Shown here: positions 1-7,730 of the stretch, piece after piece
Position numbering within the stretch: the first letter of the stretch is position 1
How the letters are laid out: each line of letters opens with the position of its first letter
NCBI GenBank assembly: GCA_001953115.1
Contig: LSSL01001568.1
Span: forward strand, 2,491-13,945
DNA: 11,455 nt
Reading direction: 5' to 3'
DNA from: Smittium mucronatum
Taxonomy: Eukaryota > Kickxellomycota > Harpellomycetes > Harpellales > Legeriomycetaceae
Program-made: the position numbers and the translations under genes
The notes under the pieces: model-generated
The model's database searches: none
Told to the model about the DNA's origin: nothing
Seen by the model: the letters and a program-made list of their open reading frames with translations, nothing else

Positions 1-20
1 ATATATATATATATATATAT
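1..20. repeat. (AT)10 dinucleotide microsatellite at window edge
   Basis: The window opens with ten uninterrupted AT units, and the run may continue to the left of the window. It is a simple-sequence repeat with no sign of function beyond possible length polymorphism. Confidence 0.9.
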
Positions 21-602
21 ACTCTTCTAATAAATTAGTAATATGTATGCGATTTTATTTTCGGTGCTCTATATTTTATAATTACAAATTATATTAATAA
101 ATTAGTCACAAATTTTAGATTCTATTTACTTCAAAGACTGTATTTATGTAAACTAAAATAGTTGATTTATTTAGAGAATATATTATTGTATATAAATATA
201 AATATAATTAATGATTTTAGTGTTAAATTTCGTGTTTTAAAATATATAAAACATTATATTCCTATTTATTATTACACTGGGACTTTATAATAAAATTTAT
301 TCCGATTTTCCTACTGTGTAAAATAAGTTTAATTAAAATAAAATAAAAGTTAAGTAAAATATGCTTATTTTTTTAAGGAATAGTATTGTTTAGGTTTATG
401 AGGTGTCGCTCGGGATACAATACTGTCTTAAAATCATTGAAAATTAAAATAGTCATCTATGATTTAACATTAGTTATTTAATAATTTAAAAAAGCGTTAT
501 TTTAAATTTTCTATACATTATTTAATGCGATTATTTAGAAATAATAATTTACCCGTTGAGATTTGGATATTTACATAGAATTTTTTCATATTTTGTAACT
601 TT

Positions 603-620
603 AAAAAGCCAGCGCTTTTT
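603..620. repeat. Short perfect inverted repeat (7-bp stem, 4-base loop)
   Basis: AAAAAGC at 603-609 is followed by the loop CAGC and then GCTTTTT at 614-620, so the arms pair fully. The stem is mostly A-T pairs and runs into a T tract. In a eukaryotic AT-rich spacer this may be chance, and no neighbouring gene gives it a role as a terminator. Confidence 0.35.
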
Positions 621-823
621 TTATGGAAAGTTATATTCGATGTAGGTTCTATGTAATTAAACCCAATTAGTTTTTTTTATAAAAAAAATTGCTTTAATTT
701 TTAAATTAATAAAAATGTGTTTATTCTTTGATAGATTGTGTTTAATTATAAAAAAAATTCAGCAATCATGAATGGGTGACACAAAGTACTTAAATATCAT
801 TTTTAAAAAGTAAAAAAAAATAA

Positions 824-837
824 ATGCGATATCGCAT
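824..837. repeat. Perfect 14-bp palindrome
   Basis: ATGCGATATCGCAT is a perfect two-fold palindrome with six G/C bases in otherwise nearly pure A/T sequence. Both arms carry the ATGCGA hexamer that recurs elsewhere in the window. It could be a binding site for a dimeric protein or a chance inverted pair of the common hexamer. No adjacent gene supports a regulatory role. Confidence 0.4.
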
Positions 838-1502
838 ATTAATTTTAGTTTAAAGTGTTTTATAAAGTGTTAATTTTGTTGATTCTACTCGATATTTTAT
901 TTAAAATATAAAATAAAGAATAATTTTTGAAAACTTTAAGAATTAATATTGATTTTTTTTAGAAACTCTTCATTAAACACAAATTAGTTTATATGCCACG
1001 AAATCAAAATATTTAAAAGTGAATAAAACTGCAAGGGTAATTTTTTTTGCGAGTTAAAATATATATATTGAGCAATTTCTATATTTATATTATAATAAAT
1101 AAGCTGAAAGTAAAAAATTTAAGTTTTTCTGAGATTTAATATTAGATCTAGTAACTATTTCTGGTTAAACTATAGCAATTTTAAAAAAAATTCAGTTCCA
1201 AAAAGTTAATATTATCATTTAAAAAAGTCAAATTTATAGGATACTGATTGAAGCATTTTTTAAAAGAAAATATCTATAAAAAAGATTTTGATTTTTTAAT
1301 AAAGGTCAATATTTACTCAACTTTCTGAAATTAAAACAAATTTAGTTCTGATATTTTGTGATAGTTTTCTATGTCTCGTATAAGCCCCTTTTTTTTGAAA
1401 AATCAAAATAATCGCTTTACATAAATTAAAAATAAATTAAATTTTCTGGAGATGAAAAAGAAAACTTTTTTATTTCTTGATTTAGTATTATAATCATCTT
1501 TT

Positions 1503-1840
1503 AAAAAAATCAAATTAATAAAACTCGTCAAGAATTAAATTTTATATCTCTCTCAATCTTCACAGTGTATAAAATCCCTAAATGGCTCGAAAAAGTCTGT
1601 ATAATTTTAATTCAACTTCTGTGTCATAAATTATACCTGCATGTTAGAAGTGATAGATTTTGAATTACTAAAAAGACCCATTAAAGAACTTTTAAGTTGA
1701 CTTAGTCGAATAAATCCTGTAAAAAAAAATTCACGAATTCGGACAATAGAAAAAAACGTAAAATTATTTGGGATAAAGACCCCATTAAGAAACAGAAAAT
1801 GAAGCTAGGATACATTTTAAATTCCGGTCATAATTTTTAA
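1503..1840 (+). pseudogene. Decayed coding region of unknown family
   Basis: One plus-strand frame stays unusually open: about 53 codons up to a TGA at 1661, then only a TAA at 1682 and a TAG at 1703 before the final TAA at 1838. DNA this AT-rich should give a stop about every ten codons. The reading includes IPKWLEKVCIILIQLL, LYLHVRSDRF and a lysine-rich end with KKRKIIWDKDPIKKQK and KLGYILNSGHNF. There is no ATG-led intact frame, and I recognise no domain. The basic, tryptophan-containing style is compatible with a transposon protein remnant, but that is a guess. It lies opposite in orientation to the pseudogene that follows. Confidence 0.35.
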
Positions 1841-2110
1841 TTTATTTGGAGGGAAGTATTGGGATGATGGATTTAAATTTTGATTAAAATAAATTAATAA
1901 ATGATCTTTTTGAAATGAAAGCATTTGCTTTTTTCAAAGTGGATCGAAAACTACACCCTAGGATAAATGATAAACAAAAAAAATCCAATTTTAATGCAAA
2001 AACATCAATCTCTATTGTGAATTAGTTTAACAGCTCTTTTTCTCGGCTTACCGCTACTTTTTAACTAAAGCCTGTTTCAATTTCATTTGCCTTTATATTA
2101 TTATTAAAAA
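1841..2110. other. Spacer with a small basic coding-like patch
   Basis: No gene is supported here. On the minus strand, 2005-2064 is a 19-codon open patch with a basic run GKPRKRAVKLIHNRD, resembling an AT-hook or transposase linker. Another minus frame from about 2095 down to 1890 has few stops. These could be the far end of the decayed gene at 2111-3323, but nothing joins them securely. Confidence 0.3.
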
Positions 2111-2404
2111 CTAATTCGCTTTAAATTTCGTGTATGGGGGATTCTCCAATGTGACCAAAAGATTCCCTTTTAAACTTTTATGACTTGTCCAATTTGGAAA
2201 TATACCAGCAGAAAATCTTATAAATATATTTGATAATCCAGATGTGGAGTTAATAAACAAATCCTCTGTTTGATAAGTGGAAATTTTCTTCGAAGATTTT
2301 TTTTTTTTCATTTTTGCTGGTTTGGTTATATTAAATTTCATTCCATCCAATGGCTTACACAGCAAACAAAAGTCTGGCTTTAAATTAATCATCAAAGTTA
2401 ACAT
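2111..2404 (-). pseudogene. 97-codon lysine-rich ORF, probably tail of a decayed gene
   Basis: This minus-strand frame is open for 97 codons from an ATG at 2404 that directly follows an in-frame TGA. The protein starts with a hydrophobic patch, has a short cysteine pair (CLLC, about residues 13-16), then a basic run KMKKKKSSKK at about 31-40, and ends in a mixed segment with FSAGIFPNWTSHKSLKG. I do not recognise the family. It lies about 30 bases beyond the frame at 2435-2791 on the same strand. An AG acceptor at the start of KPDF could in principle splice the upstream frame into it, with TTAAC about 24 bases before the AG as a possible branch site. It could be a small real gene, a second exon, or a pseudogene fragment. 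I favour the last. Confidence 0.35.
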
Positions 2405-2434
2405 TCAATTTAAAGCACGATTTAATAAAAGAAA

Positions 2435-2791
2435 TTAATATGAAGTTATCTTACAATAAAATTCCGTGATACAAAAAAAATAAAAGAAATAAAAGAAATC
2501 ACTGAAGCATTTTAATATATAGTTGTTACATATCTTGTAAGTATTGTTAAAAGATTGTGGTGAATCACCTAAACCCTGATTCTTAAATTCTTTTAAAAGT
2601 TGGTCCCAATCAGAAATCCTGCATTTACAGCACACATTTATTACCTTGGACCAATTTTTGGGTATAATTTCAGATATATTTAGATCCCGTCCATTCTTAA
2701 GAATTTTCCAAATGTCCTTAAACTAATTTTTTTGAGAAATTGGAGTGTTTTTATATAATCCGGTCATATCCGTACGATTTTTATCAGCAGT
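2435..2791 (-). pseudogene. Decayed gene segment with a pogo/Tigger-like C-terminal tryptophan pattern
   Basis: The minus-strand frame runs 119 codons with a single internal stop, a TAG at 2723-2725, before the final stop at 2435. The reading has TDMTGLYKNTPISQK, then the stop, then FKDIWKILKNGRDLNISE, PKNWSKVINVCCKCRISDW and DQLLKEFKNQG. The spacing W-x18-W-x14-W, with a helical segment between, resembles the tail after the DDE_1 catalytic core of Tigger/jerky/pogo transposases (FW...I...AW..V......W..L). This is pattern similarity by eye, not a search result. The last 40 codons (FFYFFYFF) are probably not coding and may be an intron or 3' flank. The internal TAG could also be the end of an intron, since ATTAG precedes the coding resumption. 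Confidence 0.4.
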
Positions 2792-3008
2792 TTAATTCGC
2801 TTAGGTATATATCTCGTTCATTAAATTTTATTAGAATGTTTTTATAGCCTATACGCATTAGATTTTCGATGCTTATAAAAAATTCTAGCTTATTATCAGA
2901 GATTTATATGAAGAATAGCTACTGAGTGTTTAAAAAGACCCAAATTCCAATTCTCTCAATGTTATGTGGTTCTAGCTTCAGACCAGAATGTAAAGATAGG
3001 GGGCTGCT
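2784..3008 (-). pseudogene. Middle segment of the same decayed gene, two in-frame stops
   Basis: This frame reads SLHSGLKLEPHNIERIGIW, hits a TAG at 2919 and a TAA at 2904, then continues for 39 codons as DNKLEFFISIENLMRIG and KNILIKFNERDIYLSEL before a TGA at 2784. The next segment (2435-2791) takes over in a different frame within eight bases of that stop, as expected from a small indel in an old gene. I see no catalytic motif. It would correspond to the part between the N-terminal DNA-binding region and the C-terminal tail, but at about 75 codons it is far too short for a full DDE domain, so a large internal deletion must be assumed. Confidence 0.35.
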
Positions 3009-3098
3009 CTAGATTTACCTTTTAAAAAATTTTCATTTTAAAACCACCACTAAATATTGTGTCTTTTTATTTTACTTTATTTTATAAAATCCAATATG

Positions 3099-3323
3099 CT
3101 ATTTCGTCCAAAATGAATTTTTAAAATGATTATTTTTTATATATTTTGCACCGGCAGCCACCCAAGTAACCATTTCAGTCTTTATCAGCAACCTGTGAGA
3201 TTTTATCACCAAGTAATAGAGTGGGATTTTATGTCGTTCAAGATTATTTAAAATAATGTATTCAAAAATTTCTACTTTATCCTTATTCAATCCAGATTCA
3301 AGCGTTCTATAATCTTTTAGGTG
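3099..3323 (-). pseudogene. Decayed N-terminal segment with a CENP-B/Tc5-like helix-turn-helix pattern
   Basis: Seventy-four minus-strand codons are open between two TAG codons, with no ATG before codon 51, so this is an internal piece or exon rather than a complete gene. The reading includes KVEIFEYIILNNLERHKIPL followed by LVIKSHRLLIK. The spacing of a hydrophobic helix, a turn with a conserved proline and a second helix resembles the HTH_Tnp_Tc5 (CENP-B N-terminal) domain of pogo-like transposases. The usual alanine of the second helix appears to be histidine here. It sits upstream, on the same strand, of the segments with the tail-like tryptophan pattern, which fits the order in a transposase. 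Confidence is limited because the match is by eye. Confidence 0.35.
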
Positions 3324-3552
3324 CTAAACTACACTATTAAACTTTATGTAAAACTAATCTTGCAGAATTATTTAGTTGGAAAGAAAAAATACATTTCTAA
3401 AAAGATAATAAAACTGGAGGATATAAAATTAATTGGCTTGGATAAAAATATAATATATATATAATGTTTAATATGAATAAGTAAACTAAAGATCGATAAT
3501 ATTAAAATATGAGAAAATGAGAAAAAATGGTGAAGGAAAGGATAATGGTTAA
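3324..3552. other. Spacer holding the 3' flank of the phosphate transporter gene
   Basis: This is AT-rich DNA between the decayed gene and the transporter stop codon. It has no coding content. A minus-strand open frame reading into it from the transporter's 3' end is a shadow of that gene. No AATAAA lies close to the stop on the minus strand, but a TATATATATA element occurs at 3454-3463. Confidence 0.6.
3454..3463 (-). terminator. Possible TA-rich 3'-end element for the transporter mRNA
   Basis: TATATATATA lies about 90-100 bases beyond the transporter stop codon on its coding strand, followed by T-rich sequence. Yeast-type 3' ends use TA-repeat efficiency elements of this kind. In sequence this AT-rich such a run is easily random, so this is only a suggestion. 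Confidence 0.2.
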
Positions 3553-5070
3553 TTAAAACTTCATTGGGGAATAAGCTACAAATGCAAATATTATACCAGA
3601 AATTAGACCAGCAACAGGAAGGGTTATAACCCAGGAAAGAAAAATAATAGCGAACATTTTCCAATTTATGGCTTTCCAATCACCATTACAAAGACCTACA
3701 CCAACTATAGCACCAGTGATGCAATGAGTGGTGGATACAGGAAGACCTAACTTTGAAGCAGTGACTATAGTAAGAGAAGTACCTAGTTCAGCTGCAAAAC
3801 CACGGGATGGGGAGGTGTAAGTTATGTTATTTCCGAGAGTCCGCATGATTTTGTAACCATAAGTAGCAAGTCCTAAATCGATGCCTATTGCGCAAAAAAC
3901 GAGAGTCCATGTAGAAACTGGAGTATCCTTTTCAGGAACTTGACCATCTTTCCAGATATGATAAACAGTTGTGAGAGGTCCGACAGCGTTAGCCACATCA
4001 TTTGACCCATGTGAGAAGGAAGCAGCACAGGCAGTAAGAACCTGGATAAATTCAAATAGAAGTTCAGTATCGCTGTCGTATCTTTTAGCCCGAGAATGAA
4101 TGTCAGTTAGAGATGGATTTTCGATATTACGAACATCTTTTTTGAAACTACCGAAAGCTAGTTTTTTAAACTTTTGAATTCGAGTAGGCAGTTTAAATGC
4201 CTTTTGTTGAGCTGCGTCATCTGATATATCATTCGTGTTTAGGGTTGTTAATTCAGTTGATTCATTGATGACTGGTTGAGGGCCAATGAATGGAGAAACA
4301 AGTATATGCCATAGTTTCATATCTTCGTGATTAATGATTTTGCGTCTCAGCCAAGTAGAATAAAAAAAATAAGAAATAATCGCAACCCCGAATGAAGAAA
4401 TTGCAGAGATACCTATGGTCTCACCAAAAGATACTTTTTTTGATTTTTTTTTAGATAGAAAATTTGAAACTATGAAAGTCAAATTAATCCAGAAAGTAAT
4501 GAAAATGTAGATAGGAATTGCCTTGAGTCCGCGATGAAAGCTATTTTGCTTTTCAAGAATAAGATATTTAGTGAAGAGATAGATGGTAGAGGCAACGACT
4601 GCTGATATAATTGGGGATATGAACCAAGAAGTGACGATTTTAGCTACTCCATCGTATCCCCACTTGACACTCGAACTACCAAAAGCAGCAATGCCCATAC
4701 CAATAATGGCACCGATAATAGAATGGGTGGATGAGACTGGCCAACCGAAAGAAGTAGAAAAAATAACCCAAATCGCCGAAGATAGAACAGATATAGTCAT
4801 ACCCAACATAAGAAGACCGGGTTGCGGGTAGAAGTTTTTAGAATCGATGATACCTCCACTGATTGTTGAAGAAGTTTCAGAACCCAAGAAAAAAGCACCG
4901 CAAAACTCTGTGACAATTGCAATGCATATGGCCTGAGTCATACTCAACGAACCAGAGGATACTGATGTGGCAAAAGAATTGGCAACATCATTTGCTCCTA
5001 TGCCAAAAGCATCTGCAAAGGAAAAAATCATAGCTAAGACGAAAATGAAAGTGAACTGATGTGGGTCCAT
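3553..5070 (-). CDS. PHO89: PHO89/PHO-4-like sodium-phosphate symporter (PiT family)
   Basis: This gene encodes a 505-residue membrane transporter that imports inorganic phosphate with sodium, expected in the plasma membrane. Both PiT signatures are present: GANDVANSFATS at residues 25-36 and HGSNDVANAVGPL at 354-366. Residues D28, E55 and S113 fall at the same numbers as residues reported essential in human PiT2. H354, D358, E428 and S446 fit PiT2 H502, D506, E575 and S593. About seven hydrophobic segments lie before residue 241 and four or more after 336, giving the two inverted PD001131 halves. The central hydrophilic loop (about 241-335) is shorter than in yeast Pho89 or Neurospora PHO-4, which explains the length of 505 against 570-590. 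There is no intron. A GTG-led extension to 5124 is open, but the ATG at 5070 has A at -3 and G at +4 and gives the family N-terminus. The gene is visibly GC-richer than its flanks. Phosphate-starvation control is usual for the family, but I saw no CACGTG site upstream. Confidence 0.96.
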   Translation of the reverse strand: MDPHQFTFIFVLAMIFSFADAFGIGANDVANSFATSVSSGSLSMTQAICIAIVTEFCGAFFLGSETSSTISGGIIDSKNFYPQPGLLMLGMTISVLSSAIWVIFSTSFGWPVSSTHSIIGAIIGMGIAAFGSSSVKWGYDGVAKIVTSWFISPIISAVVASTIYLFTKYLILEKQNSFHRGLKAIPIYIFITFWINLTFIVSNFLSKKKSKKVSFGETIGISAISSFGVAIISYFFYSTWLRRKIINHEDMKLWHILVSPFIGPQPVINESTELTTLNTNDISDDAAQQKAFKLPTRIQKFKKLAFGSFKKDVRNIENPSLTDIHSRAKRYDSDTELLFEFIQVLTACAASFSHGSNDVANAVGPLTTVYHIWKDGQVPEKDTPVSTWTLVFCAIGIDLGLATYGYKIMRTLGNNITYTSPSRGFAAELGTSLTIVTASKLGLPVSTTHCITGAIVGVGLCNGDWKAINWKMFAIIFLSWVITLPVAGLISGIIFAFVAYSPMKF

Positions 5071-5160
5071 TTTAATATAAGAAAGTTTATATGAAATCAG
5101 AAGAATAGAAAAATTTACTCCCACCGCCCAAGCTGATATTGGTTAATTGTGTTTAATTTT

Positions 5161-5168
5161 TATTTATA
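5161..5168 (-). promoter_or_regulatory. TATA box of the phosphate transporter gene
   Basis: TATAAATA on the minus strand ends 91 bases upstream of the chosen ATG, a normal distance for a fungal TATA element. An ACCAAT word lies between it and the ATG at 5138-5143, on the wrong side for a typical CCAAT activator site. The AT-rich background makes TATA-like words common, so confidence is moderate. Confidence 0.4.
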
Positions 5169-5523
5169 TGGATTAGAATTCAACTTAAAAAAACTATATA
5201 CCTCTATACTATAATTTGATATTCACCCGGAGCCAGAAGTTATGTTTTCAAAATGTTTAATCCCATAATAAGAATTTAGTATTATAATAAATTACTTAGA
5301 TAAGAGATGGATAGTAAATTTATGCGGATAAAATATATTATTTAATAGAATAAAGTTATAAAAGATTTAAAAGTGACTTCCAGAACTGAAAAAAAGGTTC
5401 TCATAAAAACAGAAATGAATTAAAGTATCAAGATCTTTATCATTTGATTTAATTACCGAATTCTTTGAAGTTTAAAATTCAAATTGTATATATAGGCAGT
5501 ATACAAGTAAACTATATAGTGAG
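5169..5523. other. Upstream spacer of the transporter, no gene seen
   Basis: This AT-rich stretch should hold any further promoter elements of the transporter. A GC-richer patch at about 5222-5245 (containing CACCCGGAGCCAG) stands out and could be a regulator site or a short coding relic. It shows no CACGTG or CACGTT phosphate-response box. An ATGCGGAT word at about 5322 matches the motif repeated near 10450-10535. Confidence 0.4.
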
Positions 5524-6124
5524 TCATGAAGCAATGAATAAGCGAAGCGCATTTAAATTAACTCTATTTACAATGATTAAACATTAAGGAGGTTTAAATG
5601 AAAGGCTTGGCACATGAAAAGCCTCAATGTAGTTCAATGTTTATTGGGAAATTTTGGGAATTAATTGTGCTATAGGCCCTGCAATGAAAAAAAATTCATT
5701 TGAAGCCTTTATGTGAAAAAAAATACCAAAAAAACGATCATATTTATAGGTAAATGATCCTATACTGGCTAATTTATGGGGTGAAAATTAATTTTAGAAG
5801 AAACAGTTGGTTATTTTGTAAAAACATAACTCTATTTTATTTTTGCCACTAAAAAAACTTTGATAATGAGGCACTCATATTTCGTGCGAATAAATTTCAA
5901 AATTATTGATTTTATATTAGCAATACATAAGGACTTCATGAAATTTCTGGTGTTTAAGGTGTAATCACTATTGAACCAACTTCATTCAATTCAACAGTGA
6001 TTCCGGCTAAAGTTCTTGTTCGAAACTAGATTGGAAACTAAAATTTTGATTTCTTTATACATAGAACTCCAGAGTCGAGGAAATATGCACACTTTTGGTT
6101 ATTTTTCATAAGCTTTTTCTTCCA
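5524..6124 (-). mobile_element. Decayed Ty1/copia retrotransposon fragment (protease region)
   Basis: On the minus strand, 6124 to 5954 reads as an aspartic protease of the copia Gag-Pol type. KNNQKCAYFLDSG has the catalytic Asp at 6074-6076 in LDSG, and RTLAGITVELNEVGSIVI matches the family's later strand pattern (adG..v.v.GvGtv.i). TAG stops at 6038 and 6026 and a TAA at 5954 break it. The usual A-S/T-x-H after DSG is lost. In a neighbouring frame FHEVLMYC and YKINNFEIYS follow, resembling the gag-pre-integrase lead (l.nVLyvP.l..NLlS). A second such piece, EAFHVPSLSFKPP, lies at 5587-5625 in another frame. No integrase, reverse transcriptase, RNase H or LTRs are visible. This is a short, old, inactive fragment lying upstream of the phosphate transporter. 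Confidence 0.55.
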
Positions 6125-6674
6125 TTAATAAAAAAAAACTATTATTTTTTCATATTTTATTTTCCATTTTTTCATTGAATAATTATATTTCTTATCATAT
6201 TATTTACGTAGCCATAATAAATTAAATAAACCTTCTGATGTTCCCAATTTCCTATAAATCAATTTTACAACTGTATATTTTTTCATGTTTTAAATAAAAA
6301 ATTTGGCTTGGGTTTTGATTATAAAAAATAAAAGTATATATTTTTAAAATAAATTGCCATTTATACCGAGATTAACTAAAGATGTAAATTTAATTTGATG
6401 TTGATCTTTCAATTGAATATTCGGATTTACGAAATAAAAAACCAATTATACTTCATAAAACATTATCAAAATAAATCAGTTTTTTTGAAAAGGTATTTAT
6501 TTTCAGTAGATTAATAATTTCATCTAGTCTTTTTTAAATTATTAACTTTAAAATAAATTTCCCGTAAAAAAAAAAAAAAACAGTCTTTTTTAAAACAATT
6601 TTTTTTCTCCAGTTTAAATTGTGTGTGGGCTTTAAAATCTGAACTTTTAAATACAAAGATTTATGATACAGTAT
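6125..6674. other. AT-rich spacer, no gene seen
   Basis: This stretch is dominated by long A and T homopolymers, including A15 at about 6567-6581. All frames are stop-rich. If the copia remnant extended toward its gag end it would lie here, but I could not find a zinc knuckle or any other gag feature. Confidence 0.6.
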
Positions 6675-7018
6675 TTAAAATTCATCAATATTTCGTTTCC
6701 AGGTAGCTGATTTTAATATCAAAAATTTATCGGTAGATTTGGCTCGGATTGACCAAAAACAATAGGTTAGACAATATGGATATTTTATATGCAAAAATTA
6801 AAAAATACCAGAAATTACAGCCAAACAAGCGGTATTGCATTTTTTTACTCAAAATTAAATATCCATCACCAAAATTATTTTTCACTTGCATTTTTCATTG
6901 CCGAAATCTTAATTTTGTCACAAAAAAAACGAGCTTTTTTTATTGCTATTTTTTTATTAATAAAAATCAAATTCAAAGGGAGAATTTGAAAAACTTTATA
7001 ATAAATACCATAGGATAA
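6675..7018 (+). pseudogene. Coding-like tract of unknown identity
   Basis: Two overlapping plus-strand frames are open longer than expected. One, from 6675, reads FRFQVADFNIKNLSVDLARI for 28 codons before a TAG. The other runs 94 codons from 6737 to the TAA at 7016, with an ATG at 6776 giving an 80-residue product (KKYQKLQPNKRYCIFLLKIK and a phenylalanine-rich middle). I recognise no domain. The late part is rich in poly-T-derived phenylalanine and looks like translated spacer. A decayed fragment is more likely than a working small gene. Confidence 0.2.
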
Positions 7019-7549
7019 ATAACATTTTCATTTATGGGGATTAAATATTCTTAAAAAAAATTGAGAGGTTGAAAGAAATACAAAGATATATATTTTATTT
7101 TCAAATATGACTTGCGATACATTCACATTTCATTCTTTAAATTCTGATCGAAATTTTTATAAGATTTTTTAATAAAAAAACAAGAATGGGGTTTCTTGTA
7201 GTATTTATATTTTCAATCTAAAAATTATTTGCTTTTGTGGCTCGATTAGGAGTTTTAATTTATTTGGACTATATAAGACTTTCTAGCTACAAAATTAACC
7301 ATTTATAACTCAAATTAAACAAAAGTATACATGTTAGCAAAATAAAATAAAATAATTCGATAAAAAGAAATGTCAATTTTAAAAAAATTAGATTTGAACC
7401 CAAAAAAAGAAATTTTAGTTTGGGAAAGTTTAAACTCAATTTTTGTAATTCACATATAATATAGCTATCCATAATTATATTTCAACTTACCTTTAAATAT
7501 TGCGAAATAATTCTTGAAATTCTATTTATCCCTTAATTTACTAAATATT
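7019..7549. other. AT-rich spacer, no gene seen
   Basis: No supported feature. A 61-codon minus-strand frame (7287-7472) is almost all Leu, Ile, Phe and Lys encoded by AT-only codons, and I treat it as chance. A 27-codon plus-strand patch at about 7230-7310 is equally weak. Confidence 0.6.
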
Positions 7550-7559
7550 GGGGGGGGGG
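7550..7559. repeat. G10 homopolymer
   Basis: Ten consecutive G residues occur in DNA where G is rare. A C10 run follows 170 bases downstream, so the two could pair or mark the ends of an inserted sequence. Their immediate flanks do not extend the pairing. Confidence 0.8.
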
Positions 7560-7675
7560 TATTTCGGAATTTTATTGTAAGATAACAACATTAAAAACTA
7601 TACTAAAAAAATGTGAAAAAAATAAAAAGACGTATAGTAAAGACTATTATCATAAATACAATAAGCTCCTCTGAT

Positions 7676-7730
7676 GGTCTACCGGCTTCGTACCTACGGG
7701 ATAATTGTGCAATATACCAACTGAAAGACC
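7676..7730 (-). ncRNA. Degenerate tRNA-like element with pol III A and B boxes
   Basis: On the minus strand, TCAGTTGGTA at 7715-7724 resembles a tRNA D-arm/A box and GGTACGAAGCC at 7684-7694 differs from the B-box consensus GGTTCGANNCC by one base. The ends GGTCT and AGACC pair as the start of an acceptor stem. The whole is only 55 bases with 20 bases between the boxes, so the anticodon arm is missing or collapsed and it cannot be a working tRNA. A decayed tRNA-derived SINE head or tRNA pseudogene is the best reading. A chance match is possible. Confidence 0.3.

Larger units (their letters stand above)
21..1502. other. AT-rich spacer without a recognisable gene
   Basis: I see no gene here. 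The stretch is dominated by A and T homopolymers and short stop-rich frames. The only patch with a coding feel is plus-strand 378-481, a GC-richer tract of about 34 codons containing a piece reading RFMRCRSGYNTVLKSLK. It is too short to call. ATGCGATT-like words occur at 47 and 525, and two small inverted repeats are listed separately. Confidence 0.6.
2111..3323 (-). mobile_element. Possible pogo/Tigger-like DNA transposon remnant (composite)
   Basis: Four minus-strand coding-like segments lie in consecutive order with frame changes and stops between them. They are an HTH-like segment (3099-3323), a middle piece (2784-3008), a tryptophan-rich tail (2435-2791) and a basic segment (2111-2404). 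Together they cover about 300 codons against roughly 450-550 in intact pogo/Tigger transposases, so the DDE core is missing or unrecognisable. I did not find terminal inverted repeats or a TA target duplication. An unrelated host pseudogene or an intron-bearing gene of a divergent family remains possible. Confidence 0.3.

Noticed and set aside
3368..3679. 103-codon minus-strand frame overlapping the 3' end of the transporter
   Set aside because: It overlaps the transporter in another frame and continues as Phe/Ile/Ser-rich translation of AT-rich 3' flank, so it is a shadow.
4583..4831. 82-codon plus-strand frame inside the transporter
   Set aside because: It is antisense to a highly conserved part of the transporter gene and has no independent support, so it is a shadow.
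5071..5124. Eighteen-codon N-terminal extension of the transporter starting at a GTG
   Set aside because: GTG is not a usual start in nuclear fungal genes. The ATG at 5070 has a good context and gives the family N-terminus, with D28, E55 and S113 at the same numbers as in human PiT2.
5584..5679. AAGGAGG seven bases before an ATG, looking like a bacterial ribosome binding site and small gene
   Set aside because: The context is eukaryotic, the frame is only about two dozen codons, and the minus strand of the same bases gives a better copia-like reading.
7287..7472. 61-codon minus-strand frame
   Set aside because: It is made almost entirely of AT-only codons (Leu, Ile, Phe, Lys) with no conserved look, so chance is the simplest explanation.
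7676..7730. A functional tRNA gene
   Set aside because: The element is only 55 bases, lacks an anticodon arm, and has mismatches in the T stem and B box, so it can only be a relic or tRNA-like fragment.
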